From contig PWER01000199.1 of assembly GCA_003553565.1 (NCBI GenBank), positions 1 to 64,000 on the forward strand: a stretch of 64,000 bases of DNA, written 5' to 3'. Each line of letters opens with the position of its first letter. The stretch's first letter is position 1. The DNA comes from Nitriliruptoria bacterium (GTDB lineage Bacteria > Actinomycetota > Nitriliruptoria > Euzebyales > Egibacteraceae). Positions 1 through 9,060 of the stretch are shown piece by piece. The notes beneath the pieces are model-generated. The model did not search any database. It saw nothing but the letters and a program-made list of their open reading frames with translations, and had not been told where the DNA came from. Position numbers and translations under genes: made by a program.

Positions 1-202
1 ACTCCTGCCACTCCTCGGGCACGTCGTCCTCGTAGGAGATGGCGTCCACCGGGCACACCGGCTCGCAGGCCGCGCAGTCGATGCACTCGTCGGGCTGGAT
101 GTAGAGCATCCGCGGGCCCTCGTAGATGCAGTCGACCGGGCACTCATCGACACAGGCCTTGTCCTTGACGTCGATGCAGGGCTCGGCGATCACGTACACC
201 AT
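1..202 (-). CDS. fdxA: Seven-iron ferredoxin (partial, C-terminus beyond window)
   Basis: Small electron carrier of the 3Fe-4S/4Fe-4S type used by actinobacterial cytochrome P450s and oxidoreductases. Reading leftward from the ATG at 202, 67 residues are visible before the window edge. The first cluster is given by Cys9, Cys17, Cys21 and Cys25 ([11 protein letters not shown]), the second by the [12 protein letters not shown] motif around residues 40-50. A good ribosome site (AAGGAG) lies about seven bases upstream of the ATG. Only the C-terminal tail, roughly 40 residues in family members, is missing. The family call is safe; which redox partner it serves cannot be seen. Confidence 0.93.
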   Translation of the reverse strand, partial: MVYVIAEPCIDVKDKACVDECPVDCIYEGPRMLYIQPDECIDCAACEPVCPVDAISYEDDVPEEWQE

Positions 203-325
203 GGCTGCTGCTCCTTCGTCACCGCACCTCGGTGGTGCGCGGAGCCTAGCAGCGGGTCTGCGGACCTCCCAGCCGCGGAGCAGGGTGCGCGTGTGCGCCA
301 GCGCGATCGGCGCGACAATGGGGTC

Positions 326-1699
326 ATGCTCGAGCGCCTGCGCCGTCCCGTGGCCACCCTCGGCCTGCTGCTGATCGCCGTGGGCGCCGTGCTCGCGGCG
401 CTCGTGCCGGTGGCGAGCCTCGCGGAGGAGGAGCAGCAGCCGGCCGCGGGGACCTCGGTGCTGGTCACCGACGTCGATGGGCCGATCGCCCCGGTGGTCA
501 CCGCCCACCTCGAGAGCGCCATGGAGGAGACGCAGGCCGCCGGGCACGAGGCCCTGGTGGTGCGGCTGAACACTCCAGGGGGGCTGGCCGACGTCACCAA
601 CGAGATCCCCACCAGCTTCCTCAACGCGCCCGTGCCGGTGATCGTCTACGTGGCACCGAGCGGCGCCCGCGCCGGCTCGGCCGGGGCGTTCATCACCGCC
701 GCCGGGCACGTGGCGGCGATGGCGCCGGGCACCAACATCGGCGCCGCCACCCCGATCGACGGCGCGACCGGTGAGGACCTCGACCGCAAGATCATCGAGG
801 ACTCGGCGGCCCAGATCGCCGCGATCGCCGAGCAGCGCGACCGCAACATCGACTTCTACCGCGAGACCGTGGTCGATGGCCGGTCGGTCACCGACAGCGA
901 GGCGCTCGAGGTCGACGCGATCGACGTCGTCGCCGAGTCCGAGGCGGACCTGCTGGGCCAGGTCGACGGGCTGACCGTGTCGGTGGGCGAGGATGACGTC
1001 ACGCTCGACACCGACGACGCCACGCCTGTCGAGTACGACATGTCGCTGACCCGCGAGCTGCTGCACACCCTGGCGAACCCGACGATCGCATTCGCGCTGG
1101 TCAGCATCGGCACGCTGGCGCTGATCTACGAGCTCGCCAACCCCGGTGCCATCATCCCCGGCGTGCTGGGGGCGGTGCTGCTGCTGGTGGGCTGGTTCTC
1201 CCTCAACGCGCTGCCGTTCAACATCGCGGGGCTGCTGCTGCTGGTGGTGGCCCTCGGGCTGTTCATCGCCGAGATCTTCGCGCCGGGGGTGGGCGTGTTC
1301 GCTGGTGGGGGCGCCATCGCCCTGGTCGCTGCGGCGATCTTCCTGTTCGACGAGCCAACGGGGATCGGTGTGGACCTGTCGTTCATCGTGCCGATCGCGC
1401 TGGCGATCGCGCTGATCGTGGTGTTCATCGGCCGGGTGGCCTGGACCAGCCTGAAGCGCAACCCGTGGGAGGGGCTGGGCAGCGGCACCGGCACCGTGGG
1501 CGCGCGCGCTCGCGTGCGCACCGTCGACGGCGACCGGCTGTGGGTGATCCTGGCCGACTCGGGCGACCGTTGGCAGGCCCGCCCCAGCGACGGCGCCCGC
1601 CTGGAGCCCGGCGACGAGGTCCAGGTCGTGGAGCAGGACGGCATGGTGCTGGTCGTCAGCCCCGCCGACCCGCGCCCCGCGGACTCCTCCCGCCGCTGA
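326..1699 (+). CDS. NfeD family membrane-bound serine protease-like protein
   Basis: A 457-residue NfeD protein. An N-terminal signal/membrane helix (about 8-33) leads into a ClpP-like domain with LNTPGG near 81-86 and a GSAG motif whose Ser118 is the likely nucleophile; Lys155 is the candidate partner of the Ser-Lys dyad. Several hydrophobic helices (about 240-375) follow, then a C-terminal NfeD OB-fold (about 390-450). NfeD proteins usually partner stomatin/prohibitin-like proteins in membrane quality control, but no stomatin gene is adjacent here. An upstream in-frame ATG at 293 would add eleven basic residues; the start at 326 puts the hydrophobic signal near the N-terminus. Confidence 0.88.
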   Translation: MLERLRRPVATLGLLLIAVGAVLAALVPVASLAEEEQQPAAGTSVLVTDVDGPIAPVVTAHLESAMEETQAAGHEALVVRLNTPGGLADVTNEIPTSFLNAPVPVIVYVAPSGARAGSAGAFITAAGHVAAMAPGTNIGAATPIDGATGEDLDRKIIEDSAAQIAAIAEQRDRNIDFYRETVVDGRSVTDSEALEVDAIDVVAESEADLLGQVDGLTVSVGEDDVTLDTDDATPVEYDMSLTRELLHTLANPTIAFALVSIGTLALIYELANPGAIIPGVLGAVLLLVGWFSLNALPFNIAGLLLLVVALGLFIAEIFAPGVGVFAGGGAIALVAAAIFLFDEPTGIGVDLSFIVPIALAIALIVVFIGRVAWTSLKRNPWEGLGSGTGTVGARARVRTVDGDRLWVILADSGDRWQARPSDGARLEPGDEVQVVEQDGMVLVVSPADPRPADSSRR

Positions 1700-1711
1700 C
1701 CGGCCCAGCGC

Positions 1712-2692
1712 CTACCAGCGGCCGGCGACCTGGGGGGCGATGCGACGCTCGTAGACGTCGCGGATCAGCGCGTGCTCGGCGTCGGTCAGCGGGGGCAGCG
1801 ACGCCGCCTCGGCGTTGGCTCGCGCCTGCTCGGGGCGCTTGGCGCCGGGGATCGCGGTGGACACATGGGGCTGGTCGAGCAGCCAGCGCAGCGCCGCCTG
1901 GGCCAGCGTGCGGTCCTGGTGGGCCAGCGGCCGCAGCTCCTCGACCGCGTCGAGGCCCTGCTGGAAGTCCACGCCCGCGAACGTCTCGCCGACGTCGAAG
2001 GCCTCGCCCCGCACGTTGAAGCTGCGGTGGTCGTCGGGCGGGAACGTGGCGTCGGGGGTGAGCTTGCCGGTCAGCAGCCCAGAGGCGAGCGGCACCCGCG
2101 CGATGATGCCCACGCCGCGGGCGGCGGCCTGTGGCAGCAGCTGCTCCAGCGGCTTCTGGCGGAAGGCGTTGACGATCACCTGGATGACCGACAGGCCGGG
2201 GTGCTGGAGCGCCCGCAGCCCCTCGTCGACGGTCTCGACGCTGACGCCGTAGTGGGCGATCACGCCCTGCTCCTTGAGCCGGTCCAGCGCGCTGAACACC
2301 GCCGGGTCGTCGTAGACGGCGGGCGGGGGGCAGTGCAGCTGCACCACGTCGACGGTGTCGGTGGCGAGGTTCTCGCGGCTGCGGTCGATCCAGGCTCGCA
2401 GCTGCTCCTCGGTGTAGATCGCGGGGTCGAGCGGCCCGCGACGCCCGCACTTGGTGGCGATGACGAGGTCCTCGTCGCGCTCGGCGCGGAAGCGCGCCAG
2501 CAGGCGCTCGCTGCGCCCGTCGCCGTACACGTCGGCGGTGTCGTAGAACGTGACGCCCGCATCGGCGGCGGCGTGCAGCGCGGCCAGCGCGTCGTCGTCC
2601 GGCACCGCGCCCCAGTCACCGCCGATCGCCCACGCGCCGAAGCCGATGGCGCTGACGTGCAGCCCGGTGGTCCCAAGCGGTCGATGCTCCAC
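1712..2692 (-). CDS. Aldo/keto reductase
   Basis: About 326 residues, a TIM-barrel NADPH-dependent oxidoreductase of the AKR superfamily. The catalytic set can be read: Asp51 and Tyr56 in YDTADVYGDG, Lys81 in ATKCG and His120 in VQLHC. The GTG at 2692 is chosen because a GGGAG lies six bases upstream and the protein then starts directly on the family's first strand (RPLGTTGLHVS). An ATG at 2740 would add sixteen unsupported residues. It converges on nfeD with only 12 bases between the stops. The substrate cannot be told from sequence. Confidence 0.9.
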   Translation of the reverse strand: MEHRPLGTTGLHVSAIGFGAWAIGGDWGAVPDDDALAALHAAADAGVTFYDTADVYGDGRSERLLARFRAERDEDLVIATKCGRRGPLDPAIYTEEQLRAWIDRSRENLATDTVDVVQLHCPPPAVYDDPAVFSALDRLKEQGVIAHYGVSVETVDEGLRALQHPGLSVIQVIVNAFRQKPLEQLLPQAAARGVGIIARVPLASGLLTGKLTPDATFPPDDHRSFNVRGEAFDVGETFAGVDFQQGLDAVEELRPLAHQDRTLAQAALRWLLDQPHVSTAIPGAKRPEQARANAEAASLPPLTDAEHALIRDVYERRIAPQVAGRW

Positions 2693-2749
2693 GGGTGGCT
2701 CCCGATCCTCGTCGGCGTCAGAGCGTGCAGGATCGCACACGTGGCCTGG

Positions 2750-5008
2750 TCAGTCGCGCACCAGCGGCGCGTAGGTGAGCAGCAGCCGCTTCTCGCCGTA
2801 GTCATCGAAGTCGATGACGGCCTCCTCGCCACGCACCGAGCGCACGACCCCAGCACCGAACTGCGGGTGGCGGATGCGCTCTCCGGGGCCGGGGTCGTCG
2901 GTGCCCGCCTCGGCCTCGCCCGCCGCACCGCGTGGCGCGCGGGCGCCCGGGCGCGGACCGGTGCGCGCGGCGGCGCGCCGCTGCGGCCCGCCCTGCTGCT
3001 CGCCCTCGCCGCGGCGCTCGACGAGCGCCTCGGGCAGCTCTGCGAGGAAGCGCGACGGCGGGTTGGCGTGGGTGGCGCCGAACAGGGTCCGCGAGGTCGC
3101 CGAGGACACGAACAGCCGCTCCATGGCGCGGGTCAGCGCCACGTAGCACAGGCGGCGCTCCTCCTCGAGCTCCTCGGGATCCCCGAGCGAGCGGTGATGG
3201 GGGAAGACGCCGTCCTCGAGACCGACCACGAAGACCACGGGGAACTCGAGGCCCTTGGCGTTGTGGGTGGTCATCAGCGTGAGCCGCGAGCCGTCGTCGC
3301 TGTAGGCGTCGGCGTCCGAGACCAGCGCGACGCGCTCGAGGAAGTCGGCGAGGCCGCCGTCGGGCTGCAGGGCGGCGAAGTCCTCGGCCACCCCGGCGAG
3401 CTCGCCGATGTTCTCGATGCGCCCGAGGGCCTCGACGGTCCGCTCGGCGCGCAGCTGCTCGAGGTAGCCGGTGCGCTCCCCGACGAGCTCGACGAGGCGG
3501 CGCAGCTCGCTGCCCTCCTCGGCGTGGGTGGCGAGCAGGTCGATGAGGCGCACGAACTCGGTGACCTGACCGGCCGCTCGCGCGGCGAGCTGGTGGTTCT
3601 CCTCGACGCGGCGGCACGCCTCCAGGAAGGGGATCTGCTCGCGGGCGGCGAACCGGTCGAGCGCCTCGATGGTCTTGGCGCCGATGCCGCGCCGCGGGGT
3701 GTTGATCACCCGGCGGGCGGACACGTCGTCGGCCGGGTTGACCACCAGCCGCAGGTAGGCGAGCACGTCCTTGATCTCGGCGCGCTCGTAGAAGCGGGTG
3801 CCGCCGACCACCTGGTAGGGGGTGCCCAGGCGCACCAGCAGCTCCTCGAGGACCCGCGCCTGGGCGTTGGTGCGGTAGAACACGGCGATGTCGCCATAGC
3901 GGTACCCGTCCCGCTCGACGAGGCGCTCGGCCTCCTCGACGACGAACGCCGCCTCGTCGGACTCCTGGGTGGCGGTGTAGCGCACCACCGGTGTGCCCGG
4001 GGCACCGTCGGTCCACAGGGCCTTCTGGAGCTGGGCGGTGTTGTGGGCGATGACCGCGTTGGCGGCGTCCAGCACGGTCTGGGTCGACCGGTAGTTGCGG
4101 TCCAGGGTGATGCGGGTGGCGTCGGGGAAGTCGCGCTCGAACTCGAGGATGTTGCGGATGTCGGCGCCGCGGAACTTGTAGATCGACTGGGCGTCGTCGC
4201 CGACGACGCTGATGCGCCGGTGCTCCTGCGCCAGGATGCGGACCAGCTCGTACTGCGCCCGGTTGGTGTCCTGCCACTCGTCGACCAGCACGTGGGCGAA
4301 CTGCTCGCGGTAGCCCTCGCGGACGTCGTCGAACAGCTGCAGGATCTCCACGGTCTTGACCAGCAGGTCGTCGAAGTCGAACGCGCCGGCGCGATGCAGG
4401 CGGGTCGCGTACTCCTTGTAGACGTCGGCTGCCGCGCTGGTGAAGAAGTCCTCGGCGCGATCGCGGTAGGTCTCGAAGTCCACGAGCTCGTTCTTGGCGC
4501 GGCTGATCTCGGCGGCGATCGCGCGCGGCGGGGTGCGCTTGGTGTCATAGCCGAGCTCCCCGACGATCTGGGCCACCAGGCGACCGGCGTCAGCGGCGTC
4601 GTAGATCGTGAACGCTGCCGGGTAGCCCAGGCGCGGCGCCTCGCGGCGCAGGATCCGGGCGCATGCCGAGTGGAACGTCGACACCCACATGCCCCCGAAC
4701 CGGCGTCGGCGCACGCGGCCGCCGTCGTCGCGGTCCACGCCGACCACGCGGTCGCCGACGAGGTCGGCGACCCGCTCGACGAGCTCGTCGGCGGCCTTGT
4801 TGGTGAACGTGATCGCCAGCACCGCATAGGGGTTGACGCCGCGCTCGTGGATGAGGTGGGCCAGCCGGTGGGTCAGCACGCGGGTCTTGCCCGAGCCCGC
4901 GCCGGCCACGATCAGCAGGGGGCCCTCGTCGTGCAGGACCGCCTCGCGCTGGCGGTCGTTGAGCCCGGCGAGCAGGGGTGCGGCGGAGGTGGGCGAGGCA
5001 GAGGCCAT
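2750..5008 (-). CDS. pcrA: ATP-dependent DNA helicase PcrA/UvrD
   Basis: A 752-residue superfamily 1A 3'-5' helicase for nucleotide excision repair and removal of protein-DNA blocks. The Q-motif (LNDRQREAV) precedes the Walker A AGAGSGKT at 35-42. Walker B reads DEWQD, a Trp variant of the usual DEYQD/DEFQD. The VVGDDAQSIYKFRGAD motif III/IV region and the LMTTHNAKGLEFPVVF motif are intact. The C-terminus has the PcrA-type tudor-like domain (RIRHPQFGAGVV). The open frame runs far upstream without function; the ATG at 5008 gives the normal family N-terminus. No ribosome site is seen, but TACACT ten bases upstream could be a -10 box giving a leaderless mRNA. Confidence 0.95.
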   Translation of the reverse strand: MASASPTSAAPLLAGLNDRQREAVLHDEGPLLIVAGAGSGKTRVLTHRLAHLIHERGVNPYAVLAITFTNKAADELVERVADLVGDRVVGVDRDDGGRVRRRRFGGMWVSTFHSACARILRREAPRLGYPAAFTIYDAADAGRLVAQIVGELGYDTKRTPPRAIAAEISRAKNELVDFETYRDRAEDFFTSAAADVYKEYATRLHRAGAFDFDDLLVKTVEILQLFDDVREGYREQFAHVLVDEWQDTNRAQYELVRILAQEHRRISVVGDDAQSIYKFRGADIRNILEFERDFPDATRITLDRNYRSTQTVLDAANAVIAHNTAQLQKALWTDGAPGTPVVRYTATQESDEAAFVVEEAERLVERDGYRYGDIAVFYRTNAQARVLEELLVRLGTPYQVVGGTRFYERAEIKDVLAYLRLVVNPADDVSARRVINTPRRGIGAKTIEALDRFAAREQIPFLEACRRVEENHQLAARAAGQVTEFVRLIDLLATHAEEGSELRRLVELVGERTGYLEQLRAERTVEALGRIENIGELAGVAEDFAALQPDGGLADFLERVALVSDADAYSDDGSRLTLMTTHNAKGLEFPVVFVVGLEDGVFPHHRSLGDPEELEEERRLCYVALTRAMERLFVSSATSRTLFGATHANPPSRFLAELPEALVERRGEGEQQGGPQRRAAARTGPRPGARAPRGAAGEAEAGTDDPGPGERIRHPQFGAGVVRSVRGEEAVIDFDDYGEKRLLLTYAPLVRD

Positions 5009-5085
5009 CGGGACGGCGAGTGTACCGGCGCGCGCGGCGCCCCCGGCCGAGCCGCCCCCGGACCTGCCGTGCGGCCCGGCTGGGG

Positions 5086-5976
5086 TCAGCGGGCGGGCGC
5101 GTCGACCTCGTCGGCCGCTGCGACAGGCTCGGCTGCGCGACGCGCGAGGCCACGGCGCCGCAGCGGCGCGACAGCGAGCGCGAGGGCGAACAGCAGCGAC
5201 ACGGCGATGACGATGGCGGGCCCGGAGGCCACGTCCAGGTGGAAGGAGGCGTAGAAGCCCGACAGCGATGCGGCGAGCCCGATGGCCACGGCCAGCAGCA
5301 TCATCGACCGCAGGCGGCTGGTCAGCAGCAGCGCGGCTGCCCCTGGGGTGATCAGCATCGCGATGACCAGCACGATGCCCACGGCCTGCAGCGAGGCCAC
5401 GATCGTGGCCGACAGCAACCCGGTGAACAGGTACTCGAACCCGGTGACCCGCATCCCGACCGCGCGGGCCATCTGCGGGTCGAAGCTCCACAGCTCGAAC
5501 GCGCGGAACCCCACCGCGATCACCGCGAGGACCAGCGCGCCGCTGACCGCGGTCACCACGAGGTCGACGCTGCTCACCCCGAGCAGGTTGCCGAACAGCA
5601 CGTGGAACAGGTCGATGCCGCGCGGCTCCACCGCCGACATGATCGCGAGCCCCAGGGCGAAGGCGAAGGTGAACACGATCCCCATCACCGCATCGAGCTT
5701 GATGCTGGTGTGACGCTCGAGGTAGGTCATGGCTGCGCCGGACAGCAGCGCCACCACCAGCGCACCGGGCAGGATCCCCGGACGCCCCATCACGAGGTAG
5801 CCAAGCACCACCCCGAGCAGCACGGCGTGGCTGATCGCATCGCCCATGAGCGCCTGGTGGCGCACCACCAGCAGGCACGACAGCACCGCCGAGACCACGC
5901 CGACGATCAGCGCGGCCGCCAGCCCGGTGCGCACGAACCCGTAGCCCACCAGCGGGTCCACGAACAGCTCGGTCAT
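5086..5976 (-). CDS. Metal ABC transporter permease (manganese/zinc family)
   Basis: A 296-residue integral membrane permease of the MntB/ZnuB/TroC family (ABC-3 family). It has about eight hydrophobic segments and the conserved RHQALMGDAISHAVL stretch near residue 40, typical of the family. Its start overlaps the stop of the ATPase gene by four bases, so translation is probably coupled. It is the last gene of the regulator-binding protein-ATPase-permease operon. The manganese ligands seen in the regulator and binding protein suggest that this channel carries Mn(II), though zinc cannot be excluded from the permease alone. Confidence 0.9.
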   Translation of the reverse strand: MTELFVDPLVGYGFVRTGLAAALIVGVVSAVLSCLLVVRHQALMGDAISHAVLLGVVLGYLVMGRPGILPGALVVALLSGAAMTYLERHTSIKLDAVMGIVFTFAFALGLAIMSAVEPRGIDLFHVLFGNLLGVSSVDLVVTAVSGALVLAVIAVGFRAFELWSFDPQMARAVGMRVTGFEYLFTGLLSATIVASLQAVGIVLVIAMLITPGAAALLLTSRLRSMMLLAVAIGLAASLSGFYASFHLDVASGPAIVIAVSLLFALALAVAPLRRRGLARRAAEPVAAADEVDAPAR

Positions 5977-6800
5977 CGTGGCACCCCGGGCGTGCGCGCG
6001 GCCGGCTCGGATGCCTCGGGCGCGGGAGAGGCGTGCGGCTGCGACCGGCTGCTGGCACCGGTGTAGGCCTGCTCGATCACCCCGGGCGACAGCGCGCGGG
6101 AGGGCGGCCCGGCAGCCACGACCGTGCCCGAGATCACCACGACGTGGTGGGCCACCTGCCGCACCGTGGTCAGGTCGTGGTGCACCAGCACGATCACGGT
6201 GCCGCGCTGGGCGGCACGGCCCAGCAGGTCCAGGATCAGCTGCTCGCTGGTGAGGTCCACCCCGTCGAGCGGCTCGTCGAGCAGCACGGCGCGTCCCTGC
6301 TGGGCCAGCGCTCGGGCCAGCAGCAGGCGCTGCTGCTGGCCACCCGACAGATGGCGGATCGGGTGGGTGGCGAGGTCGGCCAGGCCGACCTCCTCCAGGG
6401 AGCGGGCGATGATCTCGTGGTCCTCCCGGGTGCGCCGGCGCAGCCCCCGATGCGGGTAGCGGCCCATGGCGACCACGTCGCGCACCTGGGCGGGGAAGTC
6501 CCAGTCGAGCGCGGCGCGCTGGGGCATGAACGCCACCGCCCGCAGCTGCTCGGCCACCGGTCGGCCGTCGAGCAGGGCGGTGCCGCGGCTGGGGGTGAGC
6601 AGCCCGATGATGCCCTTGAGCAGCGTCGACTTGCCGCCGCCGTTGGGCCCGACGATCGCGGTGATCCGACCTGGCTCGGCGTCCAGGCGCGGGCAGCGCA
6701 CCACCTCGGCCCCGCCATAGCCCACGCCGAGGTCGCGGACCGCGAGGCCGGGCGCCTCGTGCACGCTGGCCGGCTGCGTGCCCCCGTCGAGGGAGGTCAC
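5973..6800 (-). CDS. Metal ABC transporter ATP-binding protein
   Basis: A 275-residue ATPase subunit. It has Walker A GPNGGGKST at 51-59, a Q-loop (MPQRAALDWDFP, the DWDFP form being characteristic of Mn/Zn importer ATPases), the signature LSGGQQQR at 151-158, Walker B LLDEP at 173-177 and the H-loop His in VHHDL. It overlaps both neighbours by four bases, consistent with a single transcript with the permease and the binding protein. It powers uptake of a divalent cation, most likely manganese from operon context. Confidence 0.92.
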   Translation of the reverse strand: MTSLDGGTQPASVHEAPGLAVRDLGVGYGGAEVVRCPRLDAEPGRITAIVGPNGGGKSTLLKGIIGLLTPSRGTALLDGRPVAEQLRAVAFMPQRAALDWDFPAQVRDVVAMGRYPHRGLRRRTREDHEIIARSLEEVGLADLATHPIRHLSGGQQQRLLLARALAQQGRAVLLDEPLDGVDLTSEQLILDLLGRAAQRGTVIVLVHHDLTTVRQVAHHVVVISGTVVAAGPPSRALSPGVIEQAYTGASSRSQPHASPAPEASEPAARTPGVPR

Positions 6801-7762
6801 GGCTGGGCCTCCTCCCCGGTCAGGCCCTCGACCAGGATCGCGACGTTGGCGCGCAGCATCCCGGCGTGGTCCTCGGCATCGCTGCCGGACTCGCCCACCG
6901 AGTCGACGTGCAGCGGATCACCCAGGCGCACCCCGGCGTCCTGGGCGATGCGCTCCATCACGTCGGGGCTCTCGGTGGTCTGGGGGAACACCGCCGGCAC
7001 GTCCTCCTCCTCGACCAGGTCGATCAGCCCGGCGACACCGGCGGCGCTCGGGTCGGCCTCGGTGCTGGGCCCGACGGCCGAGCCCACGATCTCGAAGCCG
7101 AGGTCCTGCGCGAAGTAGCCGAAGGCGTCCTCGTGGGTGACGAGCTGGCGGTCCTCGGCGGGGATGGTCTCGACCTGCTCGCGCAGCTCCTCGCCGAGCG
7201 CGTCGAGCTCGTCGCGCAGCGCCTCGGCGTTGGCGGCGAGCTCCTTGGCGTGCTCGGGGGCGAGGTCGGCCAGCGCGTCCTCGATCGCATCCACGTAGGA
7301 GGTCGTCAGGCGTGGCGAGAGCCACATGTGCGGGTCGACCTCGTCCTTGGTCGCCGCCTCGACCGCCTGGTCGGCGACGTCCTCGGTGACGATCACGAGG
7401 TCGCCGCCGACCTCGCTTGCCAGCGGCTCGAACCAGGGGTTGAGCCCCAGCCCGTTGTCGAGCACCAGGTCGGCGTCGGCCAGCGCCATGGAGTCCGAGG
7501 GCGTGGGCTCGTAGTCGTGCGGGTCGGCGCCTACGGGCACGAGCGACTCGACTGTGACGTGCTCGCCGCCCACGGCGGTGGCGAGGTCGTCGAGGACGCT
7601 GAAGGTGGCCACGACCGCCAACGGCTCGTCGTCGGCGGCGGAGGCCGGCTCGGCACCGTCGGCGTCGGCGTCGCACGCGCTGACCAGCAGCGCAAGCGCG
7701 GCAGGCGCGGCCAGGGCGGCCAGCAGCCTGGGTACTGGGGTGCGGTGCGCGGGCGTGCGCAT
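6797..7762 (-). CDS. Metal-binding lipoprotein (Mn-type solute-binding protein)
   Basis: A 321-residue cluster A-I (TroA/PsaA/ZnuA) solute-binding lipoprotein. The signal peptide ends in a lipobox with Cys30 (VSAC). Predicted metal ligands are His82 (DPHDYEP), His145 (DPHMW), Glu211 (THEDAFGYF) and Asp287 (HVDSVG). Zinc-type TroA and ZnuA have His at the third position, while manganese-type PsaA and MntC have Glu, so His-His-Glu-Asp points to manganese. His210 next to Glu211 leaves some doubt. There is no His-rich loop of the kind found in many zinc carriers. The gene lies 14 bases after the regulator gene. Confidence 0.9.
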   Translation of the reverse strand: MRTPAHRTPVPRLLAALAAPAALALLVSACDADADGAEPASAADDEPLAVVATFSVLDDLATAVGGEHVTVESLVPVGADPHDYEPTPSDSMALADADLVLDNGLGLNPWFEPLASEVGGDLVIVTEDVADQAVEAATKDEVDPHMWLSPRLTTSYVDAIEDALADLAPEHAKELAANAEALRDELDALGEELREQVETIPAEDRQLVTHEDAFGYFAQDLGFEIVGSAVGPSTEADPSAAGVAGLIDLVEEEDVPAVFPQTTESPDVMERIAQDAGVRLGDPLHVDSVGESGSDAEDHAGMLRANVAILVEGLTGEEAQP

Positions 7763-7776
7763 GGAGGGTCGGTCCT

Positions 7777-8571
7777 TCAGCGGTCGCGGTCAGCGGAGGT
7801 GGTCGGGTCGGGGCGCGCGTGGTGGGGCCGCGCCGTGTCGACATCGGCGGGCTCGCCGTCCGCGCCAGGCGGGTGCACCACGCCATAGACGATCTCGGTG
7901 AGCCCGGCGCCCAGCGCCTCGACGCGCTCGCCGACCTCCACCCACAGCGGCCCGTCGAAGGGGTCGCGGGCACGGACCGTCAGCGTGGCGCCCGGCCGGA
8001 TGCCGAGGTCGGCGAGGTGGCGCAGCGCCTCGCTGTCGCGGTCGGAGACGCGCTCGACGGTGAACGCGCGCCCGGCGGGCGCGGCACCGAGGGGCTCGCG
8101 CCAGCCCTCGTCGTGGCGACCGACCTTGGGCGGGATCGGATCGCCGTGCGGGTCGACCTCGGGATGGCCCAGCGCGGTGGCGATGCGGTCGGCGAGCCGC
8201 TCGGACAGCGCGTGCTCGAGCACCTCGGCCTCGGCGTGCACCTCGTCCCACGGCAGGCCCAGCGACCGCGCCAGGTAGGTCTCCAGCAGGCGGTGGCGAC
8301 GCACGATCTGCAGCGCGTGCCAGCGCCCGTGATCGGTCAGCAGGATGCCCTGCTGCGCGTCGCGTGCCACCAGGCCCGCGCGCACCAGGCGCTTGACCAT
8401 CGACGAGGCCGAGGGCGCGCTCACCCCGAGGCGCTGCGCCAGGCCCGAGACCGTGCCCGAGGCGTCCCCAGCGGTCAGGTGGTACAGCGCCTTGAGGTAG
8501 TCCTCAGCGGCATCGGAGAGCTCCTCGGCGCAGCACGCCGAGGAGGCTGACGGATGCTCGAGCGCGGCCAT
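7777..8571 (-). CDS. mntR: DtxR/MntR family metal-dependent repressor, manganese-type
   Basis: A 264-residue repressor with an N-terminal winged helix (about 36-70), a dimerisation/metal domain and a C-terminal SH3-like FeoA domain (about 170-240). The ligands visible are Asp24 (AEDYLK), His93, Glu97, His112, Glu116, Glu119 and His120. Iron-type DtxR/IdeR use Met and Cys at the positions of Asp24 and Glu116, whereas MntR uses acidic residues; this protein therefore looks manganese-responsive. It is the first gene of its transport operon and has a palindromic operator just upstream, implying autoregulation. The N-terminus is unusually Cys-containing (SACCAEE, residues 11-17). Confidence 0.9.
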   Translation of the reverse strand: MAALEHPSASSACCAEELSDAAEDYLKALYHLTAGDASGTVSGLAQRLGVSAPSASSMVKRLVRAGLVARDAQQGILLTDHGRWHALQIVRRHRLLETYLARSLGLPWDEVHAEAEVLEHALSERLADRIATALGHPEVDPHGDPIPPKVGRHDEGWREPLGAAPAGRAFTVERVSDRDSEALRHLADLGIRPGATLTVRARDPFDGPLWVEVGERVEALGAGLTEIVYGVVHPPGADGEPADVDTARPHHARPDPTTSADRDR

Positions 8572-8579
8572 GACCGCAT

Positions 8580-8595
8580 GTTAGACGGGGCTAAC
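8580..8595 (-). promoter_or_regulatory. MntR/DtxR-type operator over the promoter of the metal operon
   Basis: A perfect inverted repeat GTTAG-N6-CTAAC lies nine bases upstream of the regulator's ATG. It resembles the core of IdeR/DtxR-type sites (TTAGGTTAGGCTAACCTAA). On the minus strand the same bases include TAACAT, six bases before the ATG, which fits a -10 box for a leaderless transcript. Binding here would block transcription directly. Confidence 0.6.
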
Positions 8596-8654
8596 GGGCC
8601 CGTCATGCTGTGTCGAACCCTGACGCGAAGAAGGGACTCACGGCCCCCTCGTGA

Positions 8655-8681
8655 CGCGCCGAAGGTCCTGCCCTCGGCGCG
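8655..8681 (-). terminator. Candidate hairpin terminator of the copper operon
   Basis: An 8-bp perfect stem CGCGCCGA/TCGGCGCG with an 11-base loop lies 14 bases beyond the stop of the cupredoxin gene. No T-tract follows, as is common for hairpins in this GC range. Confidence 0.4.
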
Positions 8682-8694
8682 CTGCTCGACCGCG

Positions 8695-9060
8695 CTACTC
8701 GACGACCTCGAGCTCGTGCTCCATGCCCGCCTCGCGGTGCCCGGGGATCGAGCAGTAGAGGGTGTAGGTGCCGGGCTCGAGGTCGACGGTGCCCTCGCCC
8801 TCGTCGCCAGGCGCGACCACGTCGATGACCCGCTCGTCGTCGAGCTCCTCGATGAGCAGGTCGTGGGCGGCCACGCCCTCGTTGGCCATGCGCAGCGTCA
8901 CGGTCCCGGCCTCGACCTCCTCGGGCACGTCCTCGTAATGATGGTCCAGCGCCCGCAGCTCGATGGTCTGGTCGCCATCGCCACCGCCCTCGGCGCAGCC
9001 GCCGGCCAGCAACACGGCCGCCACGGCGGCGAGCCCGGCCCGGCGGAGCGCCACGGTCAC
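8695..9060 (-). CDS. Cupredoxin-like lipoprotein
   Basis: A 121-residue exported copper protein. A short signal peptide ends at lipobox Cys22 (AGGC). The type 1 copper ligands are readable as His66 (AAHDLL), Cys103 and His108 (YCSIPGH) and Met113. The start is GTG, overlapping the sco1 stop as GTGA. As the third gene after the PCuAC and Sco1 genes it probably acts in extracytoplasmic copper delivery or electron transfer near cytochrome oxidase. Confidence 0.85.
   Translation of the reverse strand: MTVALRRAGLAAVAAVLLAGGCAEGGGDGDQTIELRALDHHYEDVPEEVEAGTVTLRMANEGVAAHDLLIEELDDERVIDVVAPGDEGEGTVDLEPGTYTLYCSIPGHREAGMEHELEVVE

Noticed and set aside
1772-5254. A 1160-codon open frame on the plus strand
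   Set aside because: It is antisense to the aldo/keto reductase and helicase genes, lacks any domain, and has the Gly/Val/Arg composition typical of shadow frames at this GC content.
5009-6058. N-terminal extension of the helicase frame up to 6058
   Set aside because: The extension overlaps the permease gene in another frame and is Arg/Ala-rich without family match; the helicase begins normally at 5008.
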